Origin: Jaltomata sinuosa
Taxonomy: Eukaryota; Streptophyta; Magnoliopsida; Solanales; Solanaceae
Direction of reading: 5' to 3'
DNA length: 64,000 nt
NCBI GenBank assembly: GCA_003996215.1
Contig: QJPP01001567.1
Coordinates: 62,001 to 126,000, forward strand
Part shown: positions 44,937 through 56,500 of the stretch, one piece after another
Layout: every line of letters begins with the position of its first letter
How positions within the stretch are numbered: the stretch's first letter is position 1
Notes under the pieces: generated by a model
Database searches by the model: none
What the model saw: only the letters and a program-made list of their open reading frames with translations
Told to the model about the DNA's origin: nothing
Translations under genes and position numbers: made by a program

Positions 44937-46168
44937 CTAAACTTTTAAAGCAAACACCATAGCTAGCAGCTCCTGTTCGATCTTAGTGTAGTTTTTCTGG
45001 GCGGGATTTAGTGCTTTTCTAGCATAGTAAATCGGGTGAAGAATCTTCTCTTGTCTCTGGCCTAGGACTGCTCCTAGTGCCACTCCCCTAGCATCACACA
45101 TCACCTCAAATGGCTCAGGCCAATCAGGAGCAACAATAATGGGGGGTGAGATCAACTGCAACTTTAGGTAGTCGAATTCCTTCAAAAACGCCTCATCGAA
45201 CACAAACTTCACATCCTTCTCTAACAATTTGCACAAAGGATGTGCAATCTTAGAAAAGTTCTTTATAAATCTGCGATAGAATCCAGCATGTCCTAAGAAA
45301 CTTTGAATACTCTTCACTGAAATTAGAGGAGAGAATTTTTCAATCACCTCTATCTTAGCCTTGTCAACCTCAATCCCCTTCTTTGAAATCCGATGGCCCA
45401 ACACAATACCTTCCTTGACCATGAAATGGCACTTCTCCCAGTTCATTACCATGTTTCACTCTTCATATCTTTGCAGCACACAGCTCAGATGCGATAAACA
45501 ATCATCAAATGAATCACCAATGATAAAGAAATCATCCATGAATACCTCAATAGTGTCCTCCACCATGTAGGCGAAGATCGACATACTACATCTTTGAAAG
45601 GTTGTTGGTGCATTACATAATCCAAACGACATCCTTTTGAAAGAGAACATCCCATGTGGACAAGTGAAGGTAGTCTTCTCTTGATCTTCAGGAGCAATCA
45701 AAATTTGATTGTATCCCGAGTAACCATCAAGAAAATAGTACCATCCTCTACCAGCGAGACGGTTTAACATATGATCTATGAATGTCATCAGAACATGATC
45801 CTTCTTAGTCCATGAGTTCATCTTTCTATAATCCATGCACACACGTCAGCCTGTAACTTGTCTCATAGGAATCAGCTCATTCTTAGCATTTGGAACCATA
45901 GTGATTCCACCTTTTTTCATCACACACTGAACCAGGCTCACCCACTTGTTGTTTGCATAGGGTAAATCACACTTGTATCCAGCCACTTTATGATCTCATT
46001 CTTAACAACTTCTTGTATAAGCTGATTCAAACTATGCTGATGCTCAATGCTCAGAATGAACCAGCCAATGGCACTTTTGAACCTCTTCAATACAGACACA
46101 AGTGCTTCAACTTGCCCTTCTCGTAAATCAGCAACAATAATTACGGGCAAAGTGTTGTTGGCTCCCAA
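44937..46168 (-). pseudogene. E2 reverse transcriptase and RNase H, broken
   Basis: Three frames in order. 46168-45938: VKNEIIKWLDTSVIYP, the start of the polymerase. 45842-45456: MDYRKMNSWTKKDHV, the FLDGYSGYNQ Asp, and the FMDDFFIIG catalytic box. 45452-44937: NWEKCHFMVKEGIVLGHRIS, AGFYRRFIKNFSKIAHPLCK, the RNase H start MCDARGVALGAVLG (usual DASG reads DARG), and KIEQELLAM. RNase H fragments continue toward 44750. Stops and shifts separate the frames. Confidence 0.88.
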
Positions 46169-46177
46169 GAAAACATA

Positions 46178-46921
46178 TCATAAGTTTGATGGAAGTGCCT
46201 TGAGCTCCAAGACTGGAGGCTTCTTAATAAATGGTCTGGCTGGAGGGGTTACTCTATTCTTCAAGTCCAGATCTAGCTTCTTTGGAGCATAAGAGTAAGA
46301 ACTCATACCAGCAAGTGCCTCTACCATGTCAACATACTCATCGATGTCATACCTATCAAAGTTCATGATCACGACTGTAAGTGCTTCAACACCAAGTCGC
46401 TCCTCAACTGGAATGGATAACTGCTCTTCATACACCACATTAATCACTGAGACTACCCTCATGTCATCATGGTTCTTCCTAGATTGGCATAGGTTAAAAG
46501 TAACTTCCTTATCATTAAGCCCAAATTTCATCTGCCCTGTCTCCAAGTCAACTAAAGCACATCCTGTGGTAAGGAATGGTCGCCCCAAGATGATGGAGAC
46601 CTTAAGATCTACCTCATAATCTAGAATCACGAAGTCTGCTGGGAAGATAAATGACTCTAATTTCACAAGCACATCATACAAGATACCTACTGGCCTCTTC
46701 ATAGTATGATCTACCATTAATAGCCGCATTATCATCGGTGTAGGGGCCGTTAAGCCCAATTGTCTGAATACTGCCAAAGGCATTAGATTAATGCTCGCAC
46801 CCAAGCCACACAATGCTTTGGAAAAATAGAATGCCCCAATTGTGCACGGAATAGTGAAGGCTCCAGGATCTTCTCTTTTCTGAACAAGAGAACGAGAAGC
46901 TATTGTACTATAATGGTGCAA
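46178..46921 (-). pseudogene. E2 protease and linker
   Basis: This 247-residue frame equals the protease-to-polymerase linker of E1. It has YSTIASRSLVQKREDPGAFT, the active-site region CGLGASINLMP (usual CDLGAS, so the catalytic Asp is Gly), RPVGILYDVLVKLESFIFPA and ILGRPFLTT. It continues into the acidic linker ending SYAPKKLDLDLKNRVTPPAR. Loss of the active-site Asp means no protease activity. Confidence 0.85.
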
Positions 46922-47246
46922 ATTATCTGCAGGTTCAAAACTGACAATTCTCTTCTATGTCACCAAGTCCTTCATGAACTTCGCATATCCAGGCATCTGC
47001 TCTAGAGCCTCAACCAAAGGAATATTGACTGAAATCTGCTTCAACATAGAGATGAATTTTCTATACTTGCCTTATTCGGTCTTCTTGGCTAGTCTCTATG
47101 GGAAAGGAGCAGGAGGTTGACGCATACGCTTTAAAACTTCACTAATCTCCTTCTCCTTCCTTTTGGTCTCAGTTGGCTCTTTTGCAACTTTGTCTTTCCT
47201 CATTACCCTTTTTCTCAGACTCAATTACAACTTTGACTTCATCATT

Positions 47247-49030
47247 TTAAAGCTCAGTTTTCTCTTCAACAACTATAGGGATAAGAGGGTCAACAATCTT
47301 CTTTTCGCTTAGAGTAGTCATTGCCATGCAATGTCGATCATTCTTTGGATTCTGAATGGTATCACTTGGAAGATTCAGGGTTGTAGATATTTGGTTCATC
47401 TGTGTCTCAATCTGCTTTATGGCAACAGAATGTGACTCTACTTTTTGACTCATGCCTGAGATGTCAGCACGCATCTCTTTCAAGTTACCATTCGTAGAAT
47501 CAACTTTCTGCAACACCTTGGCCAACATCTCCTTAATGGTTAGTTGATCAGGCCATGCTTCATGATTTCCAAGAGGGACATACATGCCGCTTCTATCATT
47601 CTTGTATCCATCCCTTTTATTTCAATCACCATCTTTGTCTCTACCCCTGCTCATGTCTCTATATCCAGATCGATTGTAGTTGTCATCTCTGTCTCTGTTG
47701 TTATCCCGATCTCTGTTACGACCTTGATTTATTTGGCTATTGGCCTGAAAACCTACCATTTGATCATTCAGATGGATGACTTCTTCATCAGATTTGTGCT
47801 CATCCTGTCTTGATGATTTCCCTTGTGAACCTACAACATTCACCTTTTCCACTCTATTATTGAGGATTTGCTTTGCGATCAGATCTATACTTGTCTTTAG
47901 TCCAGCAACATCCTTTCTAAGCTCATGCAACTCCTGCTGGTCTAAAGATTTCCCAACATCATAAGTTCTTGCTGCACCCTCAGAGTCTCTTGTATGCCAG
48001 GCCCTGTTCATCTTGGTGACTCTGTCAAGCATCTCAGACGCTTCTGCAAAAGTGTTTTTCATGAACACTCCCCTCGTGACTGTATCAGCAACTGCCTTAG
48101 TGTTTGCATTCAGTGCTGTGTAGAAAATCTTCATTAAATGATCTGGAGGAATTCCATGATTGGGCACCTATTTCATCTTTTATTGAACCTAAGCCAAGTC
48201 TCATATAGTGCTTCAGTGCTGAACTACTTGAAGTTATATATCTCCTGTTTGAGCTGCAATATCTTTGATAGAGGAAAGAACCTCTACAGAAACTGACTCG
48301 TCACTTCTCTCCATGTAAATATTGAAGCATCGGGAAGCTCAGTAAGCCACAATGTTACTTCTCCAGTCAAAGAAAATGAGAACAACTGCAACCTGATAGC
48401 ATCTTGGTCTACCCCTGGAAGGTTGTACGCCTTGCAGATCCTCAAAAAGTTAACCAAGTGTAAATTAGCATCGTAAGTGGTCTTGCTAGAAAATAATCCC
48501 TTCAGGTTCAGCAACTGGATCATAGTGCTAGTGATGTCAAACTTTGTACCATCGGGCAGAGGTGGAAATACTATGGGACCTGTTATCCCTATATCATTAA
48601 TATCATCATCCTCCACATTGTAGCGAGAGATGTGTCGGGGTGGTTGAATATGGCGGCCTCTTTGCCCTCTTGGTGTAACTAGATCTTGAGGTACATTGCA
48701 TCTGGGTGCCTCTTCTCTTACAACTTGAGCAAGTGCAGCTCGACGAGCAGCTTCTTGCCTTGCATGTTCAGCTTCAACATTTTGATTTGCTAGGTATGCG
48801 ACAACTTGAGCATCTTGTGCAATTTGCGCATCTTCTTCAACTTTTTGCCTCTGATGTTCTTCGGCCAACATCCGAGCCGTGGCCTGTTCTGGTGTCTCAG
48901 CAACCCCATCCTTTGCCATGTTTCTCAAAGTTTGTTGGAATTCAGGATTAAATGGAATCATGGATTGCCTTGAATCCTTGTACTGGCCATGCACAAGTGT
49001 GCAATCTGTGGAACAAAACAAAGACAACAA
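47247..49030 (-). pseudogene. E2 Gag
   Basis: 49030-48284 encodes the N-terminal half of Gag: FNPEFQQTLRNMAKDGVAET, Gln/Glu/Ala-rich helices, ITSTMIQLLNLKGLFSSKTT, and AIRLQLFSFSLTGEVTLWLT. After stops near 48280-48180, 48167-47622 gives MPNHGIPPDHLMKIFYTALN and a long Arg/Asp-repeat tail (GRNRDRDNNRDRDDNYNRSG). 47585-47247 gives IKEMLAKVLQKVDSTNGNLK and the SDTIQNPKNDRHCMAMTT motif shared with E1. The E2 Gag is colinear with E1 Gag but about half identical by eye. Confidence 0.85.
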
Positions 49031-49100
49031 GAAAAGTAAAATCAGAAAATAAGGACTAATAGTTAAATAAACACAATTTTTCTTAATCCTAAACCATATT

Positions 49101-49117
49101 CCTTGGCAACGGCGCCA
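49101..49117 (-). other. E2 primer binding site (tRNA-Asp)
   Basis: CCTTGGCAACGGCGCCA matches the tRNA-Asp 3' end with mismatches in the CCCCGG part, next to the E2 LTR edge at 49123. It sits at the same place as the E1 site, confirming the family. Confidence 0.85.
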
Positions 49118-49122
49118 AAATT

Positions 49123-50284
49123 TGATACGCCCATATTACACCTCCAAAATAAGCATAAAGCGGTCGATGTTCAAATATAGAACCCAATGAAGGTTAGGGT
49201 CGATCCCACAGGGAATATGGTAGGACTAGGGTCAACTATGTTTATTCAATCTCTTAGCCATTTATTTCTCAGAAGGGGTTTTTTAAAATAAAAGTAATGT
49301 TTATAATTAAGATTCGAACAAGTAACAAAGTAACAATTTTCAAGTATTGTAATCAATGAGAGAAGCGACTAGGGCAGTATTCTCCATGAGTTCATAAAGA
49401 AGTAAGGCATCGTACCAGTAATCTAGTTTAGTGCTATGCATGCAAGATTGGTAAGTTAGGTTCTCCTAAGAGGATGGTTACCAAAATGGAAGAATGACAC
49501 CACACAACTTGGTCAGTCTACCGGCGTTTGCTTTGCTAACCCTTACCAGTGATCCCATATTAGCTTTCCCTGAGCAAGTTCAAGCTAATTAGGTGAGGGT
49601 TGGCAGCCTCAAATCTCCGTTGTGTAATCCCCTTTCCCATTCGCTACCTCTTTGGTCAAGAAAGTAGGAATAAGATGAGTTCTAATATTTGCAATCGTTC
49701 AAAAGCAATCAAAATGAGAGGAAGAACAATACATGCATGAACACCGTCCTAGGATTACTAAGTACTTTGCCTACTTTGTTAATCCTTCATGGTTCCCACA
49801 ACCCTAGTTGTGGATTTAGCTACTCATAGTTGCAAGTGAACAATCAGATTTAGATGAAGAGATCATGATTATAACTTACAAGAACAAGTAACGAAAACCG
49901 AAATCTTGAATTCTCAAGAACACTTCAATAACCAAGAACAATAATTGAATTCTCAAAAGTATGGAATAAAATCTCAACAATGTGTTATGATGTCTCAAAG
50001 TTGTAATTTCCAAATAATGCGTAACAATCGAAATAAAACCCTAGGAAATGTATTCATAGACAACAAAGACCAAATCCTAATGGAACTAGGAGGCTGTGGT
50101 GGATCCCACGCCCGTTGGGCATGACTTTTAGCCCAGAAAATAGCAACTTTTCAGTCTTTTTATTTATTCAACACTTTTTTCTGCACATGTAGCAAACGTG
50201 CATCATATCTAACAAAACACACTTAAGAACTCCCACAATCCTTAGTTTTAAGCATCGAAAGTGTCGTAAAATCCCGACACATCA
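49123..50284 (-). repeat. E2 5' LTR (1162 bp)
   Basis: The LTR begins TGATACGCCC and ends GACACATCA. It shares TATAGAACCCAATGAAGGTT and GGGTCGATCCCACAGGGAAT with the E1 LTRs but is otherwise diverged. A degraded palindrome TCCCACGCCCGTTGGG occurs at about 50104-50119, the same word as in the E2 3' region. Confidence 0.88.
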
Positions 50285-50285
50285 G

Positions 50286-50930
50286 AGCGTGGTGAAAAGA
50301 GTGAGGGTGATGAGGAGAAGTTGGAGGAAAAGATAAACTTTGCTTGTCTTATGAAGAAAGGAGCACCTCTAGAGCGTGATGATGAGCCTTTGCACGCGAA
50401 TGTGAACTTATCTTGCATAGTGAGATAAATCATGGGGGGCCTTGCTAAAGAAGAACTTGATCAAAGAGATAACTTATCCCATGCTCATTGCAAGATCATG
50501 GATAAGGTATGTGCTCTTATCATTGATAGTGGGAGTTATACTAATGTTGTGAGTGAGACTATGGTTGAACGAATGAAATTTCCTAGCAAGAAGTATCTTA
50601 GCCCCTACAAGCTCCAATGGCTCAATAAATATTGAGAAATGAAGGTAACCAAGCAAGTGGCTATTAAATTTAGCATTGGTAAGTATCAAGATGAGGCTAT
50701 TTGGGACATTGTGCCAATGTTAGCTTGTCATAGGTTGCTTGGAAAATCTTGGCAATTTGACAGGGATATTCAACATCATGGTAGGTCCAACAAGTACTCA
50801 TTTATATTGGGGGGGGACAAAAACACATTATTTCCCCATTAACTCCCTATGAAGTGAGTGAAGATTATCGGATCAAGAAGGATCTCTAGGAGAGAACAAT
50901 GGTTGAGGAGGTAGTAGAAAATGTGGTACC
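50286..50930 (+). pseudogene. Chromovirus Gag end and protease fragment
   Basis: Plus-strand readings show RGEKSEGDEEKLEEKINFAC, then QRDNLSHAHCKIMDKVCALI and the protease active site IDSGSYTNVVSETMVE (D-S-G, a usual variant of DTG). It continues with LSPYKLQWLNKY and, after a stop, TKQVAIKFSIGKYQDEAIWD and FDRDIQHHGRSNKYSF. This is the protease region of a chromovirus of the Galadriel/Reina type. The polymerase is absent. E2's LTR abuts its left end, so E2 may have inserted in it. Confidence 0.8.
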
Positions 50931-50989
50931 ACTATTGTTCAAGGAAAGGAAGATGACTTGGCTAAAAATAAAAAGATATGCATGGTAGC

Positions 50990-51500
50990 CAAGCCAAGAA
51001 AGTGGCCTTTAGCGAGGGAAAATTTGGTCGCTAAAGGCCTATTTTGGTCGTTAATAGTTAATTACGACCAAAAAAAATTTGGTCGTCACCGGTTGCTAAA
51101 AGCTCCGTCATTAAAAGTTAACGATCGAATTTTCAATCCGGTCACTAAAACACCTTTAGCTACAAAAGAAAATTCGGAGAAGGTAAAATCCGGTCGTTAA
51201 AACACCTTTAGCTACAAAAGAAAATCCGGAGAAGGTAAAATCCGGTCGTTAAAACACCTTTAGCTACAAAAGAAAATCCGGTCGGTATACCTTCTTTTAG
51301 TGACCAAATTTTCCCTTCGTTAATTATCATTTCGGGCGTTAGTAATTTCTAATGACAATGAAAAATTTGATCATCGGTTCTCCACTTTCAAATCTCGCAA
51401 AGAAAGAACGTGTTTTTTCCTCAACTTTCTCTCTCATTCGCAACAAGTGCTTTTAGCAACCAAAGTTGCTTGTGCTAATTTTATGTCACTTTTAACAACA
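50990..51500. repeat. GGTCGCTAAA-rich segment with 52-bp tandem repeat
   Basis: Words such as GGTCGCTAAAGG, GGTCGTTAAT, GGTCACTAAAAC and their complements (TTTAGTGACCAAATTTTC) recur throughout. A 52-bp unit (CACCTTTAGCTACAAAAGAA...) starts at 51151, 51203 and 51255. Such clusters are typical of the subterminal regions of CACTA-type DNA transposons, but I found no CACTA terminus, so the assignment is tentative. Confidence 0.5.
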
Positions 51501-51962
51501 ATACTTTTGGGCGCCAAATTTCCCTTTCATATGCTTTCACATATATACATACAAATGTCAATGTACAAAACAATAAATATTCACAAAAAGATTCAATATT
51601 ATTACATAGACTAACCATTACCAAAAGATATACCCAGTCAAATTGTATAACATTATTTTTTTCAACTCCTAAAAGGAGAGAATACAATTTTGGCATGTAC
51701 ATGCCTACATCTTGAAACAACCTCTGATAAAACAAAAGATAGGTTCTTCTTGAGCTTCAACTTTGATATGACAGTTTCTTTAAACTTCAGATCTTTCACC
51801 TGATAAAAAAAAGTTCATGTAAGTTAGTAACAAAACTTCTTATAACAACTTTTATTTAGAAAACAAATGAATAATTTAAGATTGCTAGGTTGCTTCTACT
51901 ATAGGATAAATAAGGAGAGTGGTTGAGTGACTATCAAACAGTGTAATCATTGCAACATTCAA

Positions 51963-52049
51963 ATTAAGCTACCCCTCTCGGAAACTTCCAACCTCATGAA
52001 GCTGTTAGCCAAAGCCTGAATATCCCTGGCCAGCGGTCGTCTAGCAGCA
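51963..52049 (-). pseudogene. Short chromovirus pol fragment
   Basis: The minus strand reads RRPLARDIQALANSFMRLEV followed by SERGSLI. This matches the linker between RNase H and integrase of Solanaceae chromoviruses (RPLA.. QxLANxFMRLEV). Homology covers only about 29 codons, and both sides are unrelated to it. No other chromovirus coding was found nearby on this strand. Confidence 0.6.
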
Positions 52050-54709
52050 ATCACTTACTGAGTATCATGACTTACCCTCTGAGTTTAGGAAACCCAAAAA
52101 GTTACTTTACCATTTTGATGGAATTTTGATTCTCTTAATCACTAAAATATATCATATTTCCAAACACAACATAAAGGATCAAAAAAGGGATAAACTATCA
52201 ATTGGAGGTAACTAAGATTAGCAAGGGGAAATGCAGTTTGCAGCAGTGGATTAAGAATTATGTTTCATTATGTATAGGCCTGATCTAATGCTTATATAAT
52301 GTCAAAAAAGGAAGTGAAGAACATGTCAAACTGAATGGAATTGTTACTTTCCAAAAATCTTGCTTCAAATCAAAGAAAGAAGGTCTATGTCAAAAATAAA
52401 AATACTATAAACTGTCAACACTTCTTACAATGATATCAAATCCAACAATAAAAATTCACCAAATCCACTTACAAATAGCCACAAACATTATTTATAGCAG
52501 CAACCGGAGAAAATATCTTGAATTTTAAGTTGTTTGACAATCCAATCTCCTATATTTTCAACACATCAACAAACCTTTAAAAAAATTGTTGGGGTGGTTT
52601 AGCAGATCGATACTTTAAATTGTTCCACTGGAAAATTTATCAGATTGGTTGGCGGTTTATATTAGGACAAGGACCAAGAGATACATCAGGGGCACACAGT
52701 GAATTTCCAATAAAAGAAGGAACTAAGAAGTTACCTAAACCTGAAGGGATTGAACTAGTTAATCTATTGAAAGAGACATGCTATGAAGGAAACATATAGT
52801 GTTTGCGTCTCTGCTTTGTTTGTTGCATTTTGAAATGGATAGCTTTTATGCAATTCTACAACTACTTTACAACATATAACCATCAACATTGAGGTCCTTT
52901 TAATATATTAATTAACTTACTTATTTGGAATCCACAGTGAAGTGATAAAGTTAGAATAATCCAAGTGAAACCATTAACTGACAACATAGAAGGGCTAACT
53001 ATTCTAAATCTGATTATTAAGTCAACAAAAGGGTTTATCTAAAAAAAAAAACTCAACAAAAGGGTCACCGCAACTCATGAAAATCTTATATAAATATGAG
53101 GCACCTAACAAAACTTTCTAATAGTAAAGAAGATTCAAAACCAAAAAAAATGTCTTTCTCATCCTCTTAAGGTTCCAAATTCTTCTTTTCTCTTTTGGAA
53201 TGCGAAGCAAGGGAAAAACTTGATACTTTATGCTCTCTATTTTGTAAAAAATGCATTTAAGGGAACCTTTGAATGTGCATGAACAAACAAGATTCATTTT
53301 CCATCACTTGATGTTGTCTATCATTCATTTTTTATCTGTCATCTATAACCGTTAAGGTTGAGCAATCCGAGGCAGTCCTTAGATTGAAGGTAATTCAAGA
53401 AATAGATGTTTAAGATTTAAACTTGAGGTTTCACCAGACCTATTTAAAATCAAAGTGAACAAGGAAGTAACGATTGAAGCCTCATCCTTTCAACTCTATG
53501 GTCTAAATATTGCAATTCTAAACACATAAATCAAATTAAATATACTAAAACTGTATCTAAAACAAAAACATCATAAAGAAAATATCATATAATGCAGCAA
53601 GAAGCAATGAGACTATCATGGCCACCAGAGAGACAAAGAGAACACATCACTACGCCTAATTAAATTAACCCCAGAAAAAGCAGAAGTTGACAAACAAAAT
53701 TGATATAACTGTAGTTAGTTAAGTCAAGAAGGTAGAAACTTAACTCAATGAAGTAGATGATGGAGATTAAAGTCAGTCGCAGGAAAGGGCTGGCAGAGTA
53801 GCAGTTACGAAAGGAAGTCCAAGTGTAACTTTACAGAGCATGTTAACATTAAATGAACTTGAAAGATAAAATATGCAGACAAGTTTTTATATTTTAATGA
53901 ACTTCCATATTGAAAGATTCTTCTTCAGATACTTCATCTTTATGAGAAGGTCTTAAAGGGAAGCTAGAAGGTTAGCAGGCAATAGACCATGCGATAGAAG
54001 AAAATTGACATAAACATGAAAAAACACATAGAAACTCAGAAATGGTACTTAGTAAGTCAATTTTGTATAATATATAAGTGTGTATTCAGTTAAGACATAT
54101 GACAATAGAACTTTTCACATTTCAATTTATTGCAATATTAATATGGACTAGCAATGGTATGTTAATGGGCAATTTCTCAATAGAACGACAAAATATTTGA
54201 TATACCTACTCGCAAACATTTTACTCTTGAGTTTAAAACAAATTTCATTTGATAATTTTTTCACCACATGATCAGAGTTTGACCTCAGAAAAATAGTTGT
54301 AGCCCCACAATTGATAGAATCAGATGACATATGTCTTTGTTCAACTTCTTAATCTGCCAAACACCTCATTTGACCACACAAGTAGAGTCTAACTCGTACA
54401 CATATCATAGGAAAAAAAAGAGAGAGAAAGAAATTAAATCAAAGAAACCTTTCAAGTTTGCAGACTTAAATTAGATAAAAACACATTGCGCAGGAGACAC
54501 TTGGGAAAGTGGTTGAAACCGTTTCTCAGCAATTCAAAGACCAAACAATAAGCTCCAATCAGATTTATGATTGAATTCTTGAACTATAAAACTCCCAGAA
54601 AGACGTAAAGTAGGAACTTAATCAAAAGTATCCACTTAAGAAAAAAAGGAGGAAACTTAAACACTAAAACTAAGTACTTACTGGAGGATAGGAAAAAAGT
54701 TATTTATCA
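52050..54709. other. Unrecognised non-coding DNA
   Basis: I see no convincing coding region, RNA gene or terminal repeats in this AT-rich stretch. The reading frames are short and random-looking. It may be intronic DNA of a minus-strand transcript, because the minus strand at about 56220-56147 looks like a leader exon with a GT donor, but no exon chain was established. Confidence 0.4.
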
Positions 54710-54979
54710 CTCCCTCCGTTCCTATAAGTGGTCTTTTTAGCTTGGGCATACCCTTTAAGAAACTCATTCCTAGAAAATAAAAAGTGTTTTTACTAACTTA
54801 CCCTTAATAAATACCTTGAAAAAGTTGTAACTCTTTAATATTTTTTTGGTTATGCAAAACTCTCTTTATTTAAAGAAGGGTAAAATTGAAAGAAATGTCT
54901 TCTTGAATATCTAAAACACCACTTATTTAGGAACAAAATGAAAAAAATTAAAAGATCACTTATTTAGGAACGGAGGGAG
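54710..54979. mobile_element. Stowaway-like MITE (270 bp)
   Basis: CTCCCTCCGTTCCTATAAGTG at the left end and CACTTATTTAGGAACGGAGGGAG at the right end are inverted repeats, continuous apart from a few differences. CTCCCTCCGT ends and a TA dinucleotide target are typical of Stowaway elements. TA follows the right end, while the left neighbour reads CA, suggesting one mutation. There is no coding capacity. Confidence 0.82.
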
Positions 54980-56500
54980 TACTATCTATTTGAAATATTT
55001 ATTCAGACAACAGAATTCACCTAACGTCGGTCAGTCTGCTGTTATTCAAAAAATTAGTAGAATAAAAAGACACACTCATTTCACAAACATAAATGATTTA
55101 AACTTGAAAAGAACACTCATCACAGGTATATCACCATCATAGTGCATTCTATTTTAATTGCAAAGAAAACTTATCTCATCTATTTCAATTGTTTTGTTAA
55201 TAAAATTACTACTATTACAAAATACCAAAATACAAAGGCAGAGACGTACAACCAGGGATATTGTTGGTTTCTCGCACAAGGAAAACCAATCATAACATAC
55301 AATTCACACATAACAAATACAATAATTTAGAAAGCAATTGTGAAAACCATTGTCCAACATTGAAAAGATCAAAATAATTCAAAATCACATAGAAAACCTT
55401 AATAGAGAATGAACTAACAAAGAATTCAATAAATAGAGTCGAGTACTGAGTCAGGATTCTGAAAATACAAAAAACAAAAGAGATAACTGAATCGATTTTG
55501 GCCGACAATAGAAATCACAAGCACAATGATGAGATTACTTAACCAGGTCGACTCTAGCATATCCTGAGAAGTATTCTACTACTTGAGGTTGGTTTAATTT
55601 TAAAATCTTTATAATAATGAGTGCATCTTTTATTGAATACGCAGAAACTTTAGTACAAACAACACAAAAAGTTTGAAATAACAAACTTCACAAAAACTGT
55701 TTTTCTCAACATCATTTGCAGAATAAGACTCCAAAGGCTATTGTCCAACAATTGAAGAAGTCAACAATAGCCTCACTGCTTAAGGCCATCTTAATGACAT
55801 GGGAACTAATCTTGGGGGAATGGTATATGAAATATTGGCAAGAACCATAACATATATTGCAAAATATTAAGATTAAGAAAACAAAGACAAGTATTCAGGA
55901 AAATCAGTAAAAGCATAAAATCAAGCAACACATGGTCCTCTGTTCAACCCTTCAAATCAACTCACGGGTCTTTGGAACAATAGGAAAAAGATTTTAAAAA
56001 AATTGAAGTAACCCCAACCAAAATCTCAGATACTTCATTATTAGAGTTTAACTTGAAGCTTAAGAAAAATAAAGAAACCAAGCACCGGCTAATGTTTCAG
56101 GACTATTAACAATATAGAAGGTGAAATTAATGGAGTATGAACATACCTTGAAAATAAGGAGATGAAACCCTAAACCGTAGTGAAGAGAAATCATTTGTGA
56201 TTTGTAATAGAGAGAACTGAAATGACGCTAATTAAGGGACATGGAGTATATGCTAAGTGCATTCTTTTGCCGAGAGAGGGGTGAAAGGTTAGTGTGGGTT
56301 GGGAAAAAAAGATGAAAAAAATTAGTGTCAGTTCTCTTATTAATTACTCCCGGTGACACTTAAGTGTCCAAATTAATTTTGGTGACACTTTGACCAGCCC
56401 AAGGTCAAAGCTCACTTAAAAAAAGAATTAATTTAATTGGAGACTAAATTAACACTTTTAAAATTTATTAATCTTTTTAAAAATACAAAAAGACCCAACT
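54980..56500. other. Non-coding DNA; possible minus-strand leader exon near 56150-56220
   Basis: Most of this interval shows nothing recognisable. On the minus strand near 56220-56147 a leader-like sequence (TTCAGTTCTCTCTATTAC, then ATGATTTCTCTTCACTACGG) ends in TTTTCAAG|GTATGT, a good splice donor. It could be the first exon of a minus-strand transcript whose partner exons I could not find. The inverted words GGTGACACTT and AAGTGTC near 56350-56385 form a small hairpin. Confidence 0.3.

Larger units (their letters stand above)
41267..50284 (-). mobile_element. Older Athila-type element E2 (3' LTR missing)
   Basis: This is a second Athila-type element on the minus strand: 5' LTR 49123-50284, primer site, Gag, protease, reverse transcriptase, integrase, and a third ORF that is cut at 41267 by E1's LTR. 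It has many stops and frameshifts and is therefore older than E1. Its 3' LTR and the end of its third ORF are absent. The right flank of its LTR (GAGCG) leads into a chromovirus fragment on the plus strand. Confidence 0.9.
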
